Shown here in pieces: positions 1 through 7,451 of a stretch of DNA of 9,920 nt. The translations under genes and the position numbers were made by a program. This DNA comes from Acidobacteriota bacterium. Lineage in GTDB: Bacteria; Acidobacteriota; Terriglobia; Bryobacterales; Bryobacteraceae. The notes under the pieces were generated by a model, which was given only the letters and a program-made list of their open reading frames with translations, did no database searches and was not told the DNA's origin. Numbering within the stretch: the stretch's first letter is position 1; each line of letters opens with the position of its first letter. Where the stretch lies: positions 1 through 9,920 of the forward strand of contig CANIFK010000131.1 in NCBI GenBank assembly GCA_947466555.1. The letters run 5' to 3'.

Positions 1-1
1 G

Positions 2-1336
2 GGAAAAACGACGCTGAAAGCGGAGTTTTTAGCGGAAAAACGCGACGTTTATGATGCATTGATCGGCGAGTTGCTAGACCTGCCCGCGCCCCCCGTCGCC
101 GAAATCTTCCGGCATATGGAAGAAGGCCGCGCGCGGAACCTGAAAGAGTTGCTGCCGGCGGAGCGCAAGGACGTTCCCATCGAGACGGTTCGCGCCGGAC
201 TTGACGAGGGAACCGCAGTCCTCGCTTACTGGATCACCGCCACCCGATTGGCTGTTGTCTGGATCACGCGGGACTCGACCGGAGTCGTCCAACGCCGTCT
301 CCGTAGCGAGGATACGGCCGGTATCGATGAATTGACCCGCGCCTTGGCGCAGCGCGATTCCCAGCGCTGGGTCGCGCTTTCCGACGCGGCAGCGCGGATT
401 CTGTTGGACCCGGCCCTTCCGCTGACGAAACAGCGCGTTGTGATCGTCCCTGACGGCGTCCTCCACGCGCTTCCCTTCGAGGTCCTCCGCGCCCCGGGTG
501 GAAAGCGTCTGGTTGAACTCTCAGCAATCTCTTATTTGCCCTCCGTCCATTTCCTTGCCAATCAGAAACCGGCGCCGGCCCGCCGCTGGCCCTGGCAAGT
601 TTCAATGGTGGCTTTCGCCGATCCTCTTCCGGGGCGCGGCCCAGGAGCCTCCCCCTTTGATGGCTCCTGGGCACGGCTGGCTTATTCGGCCGATGAGGCC
701 CGTTCTATTGCTCGCGTCCTGCCCGGCCGGGGCCGCTTGTGGATCGGAGAGAACAACCACAAAAGTGAGTTGTTTGCTCCGGGCGGCACCACTGTTCCGG
801 TTTTGCACTTTGCCACCCACGGCGCAATTGATACGATTGACTCCCGTCGCTCCCGTCTCGTGTTCACCCCGGTGGAGGGCGACCCGTCTTCGCAATACCT
901 GTTCACCGGCGAGATCGCGCGGCTATCGCTATCCCATGTCGAACTGGTCACGCTGGCGGCTTGTGAATCGGAACGGGGCCGCTATGTCCGTGGGGAGGGC
1001 GTGGAGAACTTTGGACGCCTGTTTCTTGGGGCTGGGGCCGGGGCAACTGTGAGTTCGCTTTGGCGCGTCTCCGACCAAGCCTCGGCGGAACTGATGCGCG
1101 ACTTTTACAGTGCGCTGGGCCGCGGCGAAACCAAGGCGGAGGCGTTGCGGCAGGCGAAGTTGGCGATGCTGAACGCGGGTGGTGAACGGGCGCATCCGTA
1201 CTTCTGGGCTCCCTATTTGCTGAGTGGAGACGGGCAAACACCGCTGTCGCCGCGGGTCCCATGGTGGCCCTTCCTCGCCGTCGCCGTTGTGCTCCCGGTT
1301 GGGGGCTTCACCCTCCGCAAAAGATTTGCGAAATAG
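2..1336 (+). CDS. CHAT-domain (caspase-like) peptidase, C-terminal part, 5' end outside the window
   Basis: This is the C-terminal 444 residues of a CHAT protein, a caspase/separase-like cysteine peptidase family often fused to TPR repeats. The frame is open from base 2 without a stop, and no convincing start codon with a ribosome site is visible, so the gene begins upstream; the TTG at 59 is probably internal. Residues about 1-60 resemble the helical linker that usually follows TPRs (EEGRARNLKELL). The CHAT domain follows. Its catalytic histidine is in HFATHG (His at 818-820) and its cysteine in LAACES (Cys at 962-964), followed by the conserved GEGVENFGRLFLGAGA and PYFWAPYLLSG stretches, so the enzyme looks active. 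After the domain comes a Pro/Trp-rich turn, one hydrophobic helix (VPWWPFLAVAVVLPVGG) and a basic end, RKRFAK. By the positive-inside rule the end faces the cytoplasm and the peptidase would face the periplasm, if the upstream part carries a signal peptide. Substrate unknown. Domain call firm; topology inferred. Confidence 0.9.
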   Translation, partial: GKTTLKAEFLAEKRDVYDALIGELLDLPAPPVAEIFRHMEEGRARNLKELLPAERKDVPIETVRAGLDEGTAVLAYWITATRLAVVWITRDSTGVVQRRLRSEDTAGIDELTRALAQRDSQRWVALSDAAARILLDPALPLTKQRVVIVPDGVLHALPFEVLRAPGGKRLVELSAISYLPSVHFLANQKPAPARRWPWQVSMVAFADPLPGRGPGASPFDGSWARLAYSADEARSIARVLPGRGRLWIGENNHKSELFAPGGTTVPVLHFATHGAIDTIDSRRSRLVFTPVEGDPSSQYLFTGEIARLSLSHVELVTLAACESERGRYVRGEGVENFGRLFLGAGAGATVSSLWRVSDQASAELMRDFYSALGRGETKAEALRQAKLAMLNAGGERAHPYFWAPYLLSGDGQTPLSPRVPWWPFLAVAVVLPVGGFTLRKRFAK

Positions 1337-1341
1337 TTGTT

Positions 1342-1362
1342 CCGCCGCTGTGCCGCCGCTGT
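1342..1362 (+). repeat. Short tandem repeat, two copies of CCGCCGCTGT
   Basis: CCGCCGCTGT occurs at 1342-1351 and again at 1353-1362 with one G between. It lies just after the CHAT stop codon. It may be only GC-rich slippage, or part of the 3'-end structure, since CCGCC in the second copy can pair with GGCGG at 1404-1408. Confidence 0.6.
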
Positions 1363-1413
1363 CTGAGTTGTAGGAAGGATGCTTCGACGACCCTTCCTGC
1401 GCGGGCGGTGTTT
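1353..1413 (+). terminator. Possible terminator of the CHAT gene
   Basis: An inner 9-bp stem (1370-1378 with 1392-1400, one G-T pair, 13-base loop) is enclosed by a possible outer CCGCC/GGCGG stem (1353-1357 with 1404-1408), followed by TGTTTT. The T run is short and the outer stem is separated from the inner one by unpaired bases, so this is weaker than the hairpin at 1680-1719, which may be the real end of the transcript. Confidence 0.3.
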
Positions 1414-1679
1414 TCATGTTCCACTCCACGCCCTCCAAGCAGGAATCACCCTGTCGGGGGCGGGGTTGCTCGCGTGTTCGCCAGATTGATCCATTCCGTC
1501 AACGTACCGCCCGGCGCCGCCTCGGCGCAGCGGCGGGCCGGGTGGGTGCGTGCGGAGAATGCGAAACGAGTTTGCAGGACGGACAGACGGTTCCAAGCGT
1601 CTCCGCCGAAGCGGTTGTGGCGCCTAATCGCGCTGTCATCGTCCGCGGCGGTGTGCTGAACGAGTCCACTCCCGCCAGC

Positions 1680-1719
1680 AGCGGATTCGGCCAGGGAGGG
1701 CCGGATCCGCTTTTTTTTT
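1680..1719 (+). terminator. Strong Rho-independent terminator
   Basis: A 13-bp stem pairs AGCGGATTCGGCC (1680-1692) with GGCCGGATCCGCT (1699-1711), with a single G-T pair and a 6-base loop. It runs directly into nine consecutive T residues (1711-1719). It lies about 340 bases after the CHAT stop codon and about 120 bases before the next start, so it ends either a long CHAT message or an independent non-coding transcript. Confidence 0.9.
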
Positions 1720-1820
1720 GCTTCTACAGTTAACAAGTTGTCTCGCTGCAACCTGTTCTCGCACGTGTTGGAGTGTGTCTGATTTTTCAGTATCGGCAGG
1801 GGCCTATGAAGGACCGCTGC

Positions 1821-1830
1821 AAGGAAAGGA
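1821..1830 (+). promoter_or_regulatory. Ribosome binding site fixing the start at 1841
   Basis: The purine tract AAGGAAAGGA ends 10 bases before the ATG at 1841. It favours this ATG over earlier in-frame codons back to 1718, which would overlap the terminator tract, and over the ATG at 1856, which has no such tract. Confidence 0.65.
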
Positions 1831-1840
1831 AATCAGCAGA

Positions 1841-3307
1841 ATGCGATTCGCCAAAATGAGGGGGGCCGTGCTATTCGCCGGTCTCAGTATTGCTTCGAAT
1901 GCTCTGTGGGGACAGACCGCGACAGTGGAAGGATCCCTGAGCGCATTCGACGTTGTGAACGACTCGGGCCAGCCCGTTTACGGCTTCGAGATCCAATTGG
2001 AAGGGGCGCTGCCAACCGACCTTCTCTACACCTTGAACGGCCAGCGCTACGGCGTCGCCTCCGTAATCCCCTACGCCACCGGTGTCTACGTGCGCTATCA
2101 AAGCCCCTATGACGCCACCACTGGCCGCTTCACCAAATCCACGCCGCAACACGTCCCCGGTTCGCCGTTTAGCTGGAACGATTGCTACAGCGCCGGGACG
2201 CGTTACGGTGTCTCCGGTTGTGAACACTTCGGACAGTCCCTCCGTCCCGTACAGCCCGGCCAGATCACCAAGGTCACCGGCCGCTGGCTGGTGGAGAACT
2301 CCGCTCAACCCGGCACTCTGGTTGCTTTGAACCCGCCGGCCGCCATCCCGTTCGCCACCTGGAGTGTCCAACCGGTCACCACCGTGGCCGCCGCTCCTGT
2401 TGTTGTCGCTAAGGTCGAAGCTCCCGAGCCGCCGGAAGCGCCCGAACGGTACGGCGACGCTCAGTGGGTCAAAATCTTCAAGACCCAACTCCCCCGCACC
2501 GTTACCGCCGACGAACTCACCAGCGATAACACTGCCGTGGTACCCGAAGACCCCAGCCAGATCGAAGTCTCCTGGGATATTCTCCAGGCCGATCCGCCCG
2601 CCGGCGGCAAAGGTAATCGCACCCGCGGCCAGAAGCAGAATCAGGGCAATCTGGACGCCAACTCCCGCGTCGTGATCCGCCGTTATGAACTCTACAAGTA
2701 CACCGGCGCCTACGACGCTCTCGACCACAAGGTGGCCTGTGCCGACGGTACCTGTACAGCTCCTTCGGCCGGCGAACTCGGCGACGCTTTGAGCGCCCAG
2801 AACACCGCCCTAAACGTCACCGCCGATTCGCTCACCGTTACCCGCACCGCCGGGGGCAACGTCGCTGGCGCTGCTGGCAAGATCAGCTGCGGCAATGCCT
2901 GCGCTACGTTTGGCGTGAAGGATTCCGTCCTCTCGCTCACCGCCAGCGCCGGCAACAATGTCTTCACCGGCTGGACCGGCGCCTGCACGGGAACCCAACT
3001 CACTTGCAGCGTCACACTCAGTGGGCAGATGACGGTCGGTGCCTCGGTCGCCGCCGAGTACTCCCTCTCGGTTGGCCGTAGCAACTCGGGTACGGTTACC
3101 GCCTCGCCCTCCGGCAATGACCGCGCGTTGAACTGTCCGGGCGATTGCTCGGCCAAGTTCACCGCCGGTACCGCCGTCACCTTGACGGCCACGCCACCGG
3201 CTGGGAAGTCGTTCGTCAACTGGGCCGGGGCCTGCTCCGGAACCAGCCCCGTCTGTGTCCTCACTGTGACCGGCAGCACGTCCGTGCAGGCCGTTTTCAG
3301 TAAGTAG
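1841..3307 (+). CDS. Secreted protein with two C-terminal InlB-type bacterial repeats
   Basis: This is a 488-residue exported protein of unknown function. The start was chosen for the purine-rich ribosome site just upstream and because it gives a clean signal peptide (basic MRFAKMRGA, hydrophobic core, ALWGQ cleavage region near residue 25). Residues about 26-178 form a Gly/Tyr/Trp-rich, probably beta-structured region with two cysteines (115, 127) that I do not recognise. A Pro/Ala/Val/Glu-rich linker follows (about 179-205). Residues about 206-305 contain a beta-sandwich-like segment (IEVSWDILQ, RRYELYKYTG). Two InlB-type repeats close the protein, about 330-406 and 407-488, each with the family's GW/NW and VTLTA-like motifs. 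Cysteines are spaced identically in both (CxxxC then Cx6C), suggesting disulfides outside the cytoplasm. Such repeats are common in surface adhesins and extracellular proteins. It is probably its own transcription unit, between two hairpins. Repeat call firm; role unknown. Confidence 0.85.
   Translation: MRFAKMRGAVLFAGLSIASNALWGQTATVEGSLSAFDVVNDSGQPVYGFEIQLEGALPTDLLYTLNGQRYGVASVIPYATGVYVRYQSPYDATTGRFTKSTPQHVPGSPFSWNDCYSAGTRYGVSGCEHFGQSLRPVQPGQITKVTGRWLVENSAQPGTLVALNPPAAIPFATWSVQPVTTVAAAPVVVAKVEAPEPPEAPERYGDAQWVKIFKTQLPRTVTADELTSDNTAVVPEDPSQIEVSWDILQADPPAGGKGNRTRGQKQNQGNLDANSRVVIRRYELYKYTGAYDALDHKVACADGTCTAPSAGELGDALSAQNTALNVTADSLTVTRTAGGNVAGAAGKISCGNACATFGVKDSVLSLTASAGNNVFTGWTGACTGTQLTCSVTLSGQMTVGASVAAEYSLSVGRSNSGTVTASPSGNDRALNCPGDCSAKFTAGTAVTLTATPPAGKSFVNWAGACSGTSPVCVLTVTGSTSVQAVFSK
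2828..3304 (+). repeat. Two tandem protein-level InlB-type repeats
   Basis: Residues 330-406 and 407-488 of the secreted protein align as two copies of the divergent InlB B-repeat/bacterial-repeat fold. Copy 1 has C350-x3-C354 and C382-x6-C389; copy 2 has C432-x3-C436 and C465-x6-C472. Both share F-x-G/N-W-x-G-AC. The nucleotide sequences have diverged, so this is an old duplication within the gene. Confidence 0.75.
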
Positions 3308-3318
3308 CTCACCGTTGG

Positions 3319-3355
3319 CACAGGCCCCGGCTCTCATGCCGGGGCCTGTGTCTTG
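3319..3355 (+). terminator. Hairpin terminator after the InlB-repeat gene
   Basis: A perfect 13-bp stem, CACAGGCCCCGGC (3319-3331) with GCCGGGGCCTGTG (3338-3350), encloses a TCTCAT loop. The following T tract (TCTTGG) is weak, but the stem is very stable and sits 11 bases after the stop codon. It probably separates this gene from the receptor gene. Confidence 0.75.
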
Positions 3356-3426
3356 GCCCCCTGTGAATTGTGTAAACTATCAGGCAACGCTGACTTCGCT
3401 AATGTCGGCAAACTAGTGAGGGGTCC

Positions 3427-6400
3427 ATGTTGAAAAGAACCTGCGTAGGATTGGTTTCCTTGTTTGTTCTGTGCGCTTCCATCGGAGTTGCGCAAGAATC
3501 AAGAGGCGCCATTACAGGCCGCGTGCTCGATACGCAAGCCGGTGTTGTGCAAGGCGCCAAAGTCTCCATCACCAATACCGCCACCAATGAAACCCGGCGA
3601 GGCGAAACAAACGCCACCGGCTACTACGAATTTAACTATCTTGAACCGGCCAACTATACGGTGACCGTGGAAGCCGCTGGCTTCAAGAAATCCGTTCGGC
3701 CGAATGTCGGCGTGCAAGTGGGTTCCCGCCTGGAAATCGATATGAAGCTCGAAGTCGGCCAGGTCGTCGAAACCGTCGAAGTCAAAGCCGATGTACCGCT
3801 GCTCGAAACGACTTCCGCCAGCGGTGGCCGCGTCCTTGATCAGCAAAACCTGGTCAACCTCCCGTTCTCGGATTTGAATCCCTTCGCGCTTACCGCGCTT
3901 GCCCCCGGCATGCAGTGGACCGGGCAGCCGGAGTATCGCCGTCCGTTCGACAACGGTGGCACCTCGAGCTTCAACACCATGGGTGGCGTTGGGCAGAACG
4001 AGTATTCGATCGACGGCATGTCGGTCACCGGCACCGGCCGGCGCGTGGGCTATGTGCCCCCGTCGGACGCCATCACCGAGTTCAAGTTGGAAACGTCCAA
4101 CTTTGACGCCAGCCAGGGGTTCACCTCCGGCGCGGCCATCAACGTTAGCTCGCGCGGCGGCACGAACAAGCTGCACGGATCGGTGTTTGATCAGCACTTT
4201 CAGCAGCGGTGGAACGCCACCGGCCACTTCCAGCGCGAGAGCTTCGACGCCCGCGCCCGCGCCGGCCAACTGAAGCCCAACGAACAGAAGCAGGCCACTG
4301 GCCGCTCGAATAACTATGGCTTCAACGCGTCCGGTCCCGTTTGGATTCCGAAAATCTACGATGGTCGCAACAAGGCGTTCTGGTCGATGACCTGGAACGG
4401 AATTCGCCAAAGCAAGGCCGAGACGACGGAAGGCGAACTGAACCGCACCGTGCCGACCGCTCTCATGCGGCAGGGCGATTTCTCCGAACTGCTCAACGCC
4501 CCCAACGGCGCCCAGCGTTTCACCATCTACGATCCCCGCACCGCCCGCGTCTCCGGCAACACCGTGGTCCGCACCCCGTTCCCCGGTAACAAGGGCATCC
4601 CGGTTCTGAACCCGGTCTACGATTTCTACTCCAAGCTCTATCCGGCCCCGAACAACGTTCCCGGTCTGGTCACTCCCGAGCAGACGTTTAACTATCTGGC
4701 GAATGGCATGCCGAAGGATGAGATTTTCAATTCGCTCATCAACCGCTTCGACTTCAAAGCCACCGACAAGCACAGCTTCAATTTCCGCTGGCAGTGGAAC
4801 GATCGCTTGGCCAATGAGTACGACTGGACCTACGAAACGGTGAAGGGTCTGCACTCGAACGGACTTACTCGCATCAACCGTGGCGGCAATTTCAGCTGGC
4901 TCTACGCCATCAACGCTTCGAACATTTTGGATACCAGCATCGGCTTGTCGCGCTTTGAAGAAGGCAGCCGTAACACCACCCGTACGGCCTACGGCCCGAA
5001 GGATGTCGGTCTCCCGGACTATCTGGAAACACGCGCCGGCGCCAACCGCCAGCTCCCCTCGATGGGTTTCAATACCATCTCGAGCGTGGGCGGCGGCTAC
5101 CCCGTCGTCGGCTCCATCGGCAGCACGGGTGAACTCCGCGCGCAGATGACCACCATCCGCGGCAACCATAGCTTTAAGTACGGTATCCAGGAACGGCGCC
5201 ACCTCTGGGCCGGCCTTGGGCCAGGGAACTCCGCCGGTGCCTTCAGCTTCGGCAACGGTTTCACCCGCGCCTCGAACGTCGACAACCTTGCCGCGACCCA
5301 CGCGCATGACTGGGCTTCGTTCATGATGGGCATCCCCAGCGGCATCAGCATCGATACCAATGACTCCACGGCCTATACCACCCCGCGCCGCGGCATCTAC
5401 TTCCAGGACGACTGGCGCGTCAATCGCAAACTCCGCCTCTCTCTCGGCCTCCGCTACGAGTTCGAAGGCGGCATCACCGAACGTTACAACCGCTCCATCG
5501 CCGGCTTCTTCCTGCCGGACCTGAAGTTGCCGTTCACCGATGCGGCTAAAGCGGCCTACACCGCCAACCCCGTTGCCCAGTTGCCCGCCGCGCAGTTCAA
5601 CCCCGTTGGTGGCACCACCTACCTCGGCCAGAACGGCTACGACAAGGCCACCAAGGGAACCAACATCTTCCTGCCGAAGCTCGGTGTGGTCTACAGCTTC
5701 AATGACAAGACCGTTCTCCGCGCCGGCTGGGGCATGTACATGGACACTCTGAATTCGTCCAATACCCGCCCGGACACGTTTGGCTACAACCAGGCCACCA
5801 GCACGCCCATCACCAACGACAACGGCCTCACCCTCTGCTGCGGCTCCAACGCAGTCTCCGGCCTTGCGAAAGGCACCACGCCGATGAACAACCCGTTCCC
5901 GGTGCGTGCCGACGGCACCCGTTTCGACGAGCCGTTGAAGAGTGGCCTGGGTGCGATCCCGCGCGTCGGCCGCGGCTTCACCGGTCTGCCGTACGACTAC
6001 CGGCCGCCGTTGCAACACCGCTGGCGCATCGGCCTGCAGCGCGAAATCATGAAGAACACGCTGCTCGATGCCTCCTACAACGGTGCCTACTCCTACATCC
6101 CGGTTTCGCAGCGCGTCGATTACCTGCCGCAGAACTACTGGACCACCGGTAATGTCCGCGACCAGAACAACGACAACTTCCTGAACGGGAACGTTAACAA
6201 TCCGTACAACATCAACAACATGGGTTCGTTGCGGACCTCCTCGCCTGCCCTCTACAACTACATGGCTGGCCAGGGTTTCTTCACCCGCACCGTTATGCCG
6301 CTGAACCAGTTGCTCCGTCCCTTCGGCCAGATGACCGGTATCACCGGCATCCGTCCGGGTGTGGATTGGAAGTCGGTGCAGGGCTACACCACCTATCATG

Positions 6401-7131
6401 ACGCGCAGGTCCTCCTGGAACGCCGCTACATGAAGGGTGTGACGTCCACGTTCATGTACACCTGGGCGTCCTCCTACACCGCGGACTTCTACCTGAACGA
6501 GTTCGATACCAAACCGTCGGAGCGCATCAACAATAACGTGATGCCGCACCGCATCGCCTGGACCACCATCTATGAAACCCCGTTCGGCAAAGGCCGTGCG
6601 CATTTGAAAGATGGGTTCATGAGTCACTTGGTCGGCAACTGGAACGTCAGCTGGATCTACCAGCGTCAGAGCGGACCGGCCATCGATTGGGGCAACCGCT
6701 TCTTCCAGGGCGATATCAATCAACTCGGCTCCCTGTTCAAGTCCGACAGTCTGCGGGCGAACGACATGCGCCAGTGGTTTGACGCCGGCCTTGCCTATCG
6801 AGGTACCGGCCCGCTGCCTGCCGGCTTCGTGGGCTTCGAAGGCCGCGCCGCCAATCAGCCCGGCTCCTATCATGTCCGCGTCTTCCCGGTCCGCATGGAT
6901 AACCTCCGTGCCGACGGCATTCGCAACTGGGACGTCAAGATCGAACGGCTGTTCCCCATCAGCCTGGAAAAGGGCATTCAGGCCCGCTTCTCCGTCGATC
7001 TCCTGAACGCCACCAACCACACGAACTTCAGCGCCCCGAACACGGATCCCACCAGCGGGAACTTTGGACGGCTAACCGGTCAACGCGGCTTGCCGCGCGT
7101 GATTCAGTTCAACCTGCGCGTCGAGTTCTAA
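3427..7131 (+). CDS. Oar-like TonB-dependent receptor with N-terminal carboxypeptidase-regulatory domain
   Basis: This is a 1234-residue outer-membrane receptor that should import a large or bound ligand using TonB energy; the ligand cannot be told from sequence. A signal peptide covers residues 1 to about 22 (LVSLFVLCASIGVAQ). Residues about 26-112 are a carboxypeptidase-regulatory/CnaB-like beta domain (GAITGRVLD, TNATGYYEFNYLEPANYTV, VEAAGFKK). A plug domain follows to about residue 235, with family hallmarks NEYSIDGMSV, ITEFKLETSNFDASQGF and SSRGGTNKLHGSVFD. The rest is the large beta-barrel with many aromatic-ended strands, and the protein ends in Phe (IQFNLRVEF), the usual outer-membrane assembly signal. 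I see no clear TonB box. A vicinal cysteine pair (C804-C805) lies in a probable extracellular loop. The short purine tract GAGGGG lies 3 bases before the ATG. It is closed by its own terminator, and no SusD partner is adjacent in the window. Acidobacteria carry many paralogues of this architecture. Confidence 0.93.
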   Translation: MLKRTCVGLVSLFVLCASIGVAQESRGAITGRVLDTQAGVVQGAKVSITNTATNETRRGETNATGYYEFNYLEPANYTVTVEAAGFKKSVRPNVGVQVGSRLEIDMKLEVGQVVETVEVKADVPLLETTSASGGRVLDQQNLVNLPFSDLNPFALTALAPGMQWTGQPEYRRPFDNGGTSSFNTMGGVGQNEYSIDGMSVTGTGRRVGYVPPSDAITEFKLETSNFDASQGFTSGAAINVSSRGGTNKLHGSVFDQHFQQRWNATGHFQRESFDARARAGQLKPNEQKQATGRSNNYGFNASGPVWIPKIYDGRNKAFWSMTWNGIRQSKAETTEGELNRTVPTALMRQGDFSELLNAPNGAQRFTIYDPRTARVSGNTVVRTPFPGNKGIPVLNPVYDFYSKLYPAPNNVPGLVTPEQTFNYLANGMPKDEIFNSLINRFDFKATDKHSFNFRWQWNDRLANEYDWTYETVKGLHSNGLTRINRGGNFSWLYAINASNILDTSIGLSRFEEGSRNTTRTAYGPKDVGLPDYLETRAGANRQLPSMGFNTISSVGGGYPVVGSIGSTGELRAQMTTIRGNHSFKYGIQERRHLWAGLGPGNSAGAFSFGNGFTRASNVDNLAATHAHDWASFMMGIPSGISIDTNDSTAYTTPRRGIYFQDDWRVNRKLRLSLGLRYEFEGGITERYNRSIAGFFLPDLKLPFTDAAKAAYTANPVAQLPAAQFNPVGGTTYLGQNGYDKATKGTNIFLPKLGVVYSFNDKTVLRAGWGMYMDTLNSSNTRPDTFGYNQATSTPITNDNGLTLCCGSNAVSGLAKGTTPMNNPFPVRADGTRFDEPLKSGLGAIPRVGRGFTGLPYDYRPPLQHRWRIGLQREIMKNTLLDASYNGAYSYIPVSQRVDYLPQNYWTTGNVRDQNNDNFLNGNVNNPYNINNMGSLRTSSPALYNYMAGQGFFTRTVMPLNQLLRPFGQMTGITGIRPGVDWKSVQGYTTYHDAQVLLERRYMKGVTSTFMYTWASSYTADFYLNEFDTKPSERINNNVMPHRIAWTTIYETPFGKGRAHLKDGFMSHLVGNWNVSWIYQRQSGPAIDWGNRFFQGDINQLGSLFKSDSLRANDMRQWFDAGLAYRGTGPLPAGFVGFEGRAANQPGSYHVRVFPVRMDNLRADGIRNWDVKIERLFPISLEKGIQARFSVDLLNATNHTNFSAPNTDPTSGNFGRLTGQRGLPRVIQFNLRVEF

Positions 7132-7147
7132 CCGCAACCTAACAACA

Positions 7148-7185
7148 CAAAGGGCCCGGCGATCAGCCGGGCCCTTTGCCTTTTA
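7148..7185 (+). terminator. Strong Rho-independent terminator after the receptor gene
   Basis: A perfect 13-bp stem pairs CAAAGGGCCCGGC (7148-7160) with GCCGGGCCCTTTG (7166-7178) around a 5-base GATCA loop, followed by CCTTTT. It begins 16 bases after the receptor stop codon. Confidence 0.9.
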
Positions 7186-7451
7186 CTGGGAGTTCGTCGC
7201 CACCGTTCGTGCCTTCAGTCCGATCCGGTGCCGTGTCCCTTCCACCGAACGCGCGCCCTCTCATCCCGGCTCCGCCAGCGGGGCGGCGAGTAGTTTTCGC
7301 ACTCTGGCAGATACTCTCCTGCGCGTCTCGCCCTGCCTGACTTCCAGCACGCGCTCCGGGTGCCCGCCGAAGCCGTAGTCCTCGGCCCGGGCACCGGATT
7401 AATCGTCCTGTGCTTGGCCCATCGCGGCTGTGCCAGTCAGGCTATGGCGAT
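7186..7451. other. Gene-poor interval between receptor terminator and TolB-like gene
   Basis: About 265 bases hold no supported gene. On the minus strand, 7264-7400 reads as about 45 stop-free codons (including YGFGGHPERVLEVRQGE) with strong G/C third-position bias in its upstream half. It has no ATG and is preceded by a stop, so it is at best a gene remnant. A short imperfect stem pairs CCGGGTGCCC (7356-7365) with GGGCACCGG (7389-7397). Nothing else stands out. Confidence 0.5.

Larger units (their letters stand above)
1337..1840. other. Long intergenic interval with several GC-rich hairpins, no convincing gene
   Basis: About 500 bases separate the CHAT gene from the next start codon. Open frames occur on both strands, but none has a recognisable protein or a ribosome site, and one on the + strand runs straight through the terminator at 1680-1719. 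Visible structure: an 11-base tandem unit near 1342-1362; a 9-bp stem pairing 1370-1378 with 1392-1400; a long, slightly imperfect GC-rich stem pairing 1503-1521 with 1532-1550; and the terminator. The interval up to 1719 could be a long 3' untranslated region of the CHAT transcript or a separate small RNA. I checked for signatures of RNase P RNA, tmRNA, SRP RNA, 6S RNA, cobalamin, glycine and c-di-GMP riboswitches and did not recognise any. Bases 1720-1840 should hold the promoter and leader of the following gene. Confidence 0.6.

Noticed and set aside
59..61. TTG at 59 as the start of the CHAT gene.
   Set aside because: The frame is open to the window edge, the upstream residues fit the helical linker before a CHAT domain, and no ribosome site precedes the TTG.
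1555..1620. Riboswitch-like bits (GGAGAAT, GGACGGACAG, GCCGAAG) recalling the glycine riboswitch.
   Set aside because: The segments occur in the wrong order for a glycine aptamer and the required stems do not form in the expected places.
1416..1733. A 105-codon + strand open frame in the intergenic interval.
   Set aside because: It passes through the terminator hairpin and T tract, has no recognisable motif and no ribosome site; long chance frames are common at this GC content.
1768..1796. Possible sigma-70 promoter (TTGGAG, 17-base spacer, TATCGG) before the InlB-repeat gene.
   Set aside because: Only three of six bases match in each box; the spacing is good but the evidence is too weak to list.
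1871..2728. A 285-codon minus-strand open frame inside the InlB-repeat gene.
   Set aside because: Shadow of the sense gene; composition is Gly/Val/Asp rich without domains, and there is no ribosome site.
3353..3380. Possible promoter before the receptor gene (TTGGCC and TAAACT).
   Set aside because: The spacer is only 14 bases and the matches are partial; a promoter must lie between 3356 and 3420, but I cannot place it.
3499..7020. A 1173-codon open frame on the minus strand, antisense to almost the whole receptor gene.
   Set aside because: Its codons are exact reverse complements of the receptor's codons, so it stays open simply because the receptor avoids TTA, CTA and TCA. Its product is a low-complexity Val/Gly/Ala/Glu mixture with no signal or domain, while the + strand frame has clear TonB-receptor motifs.
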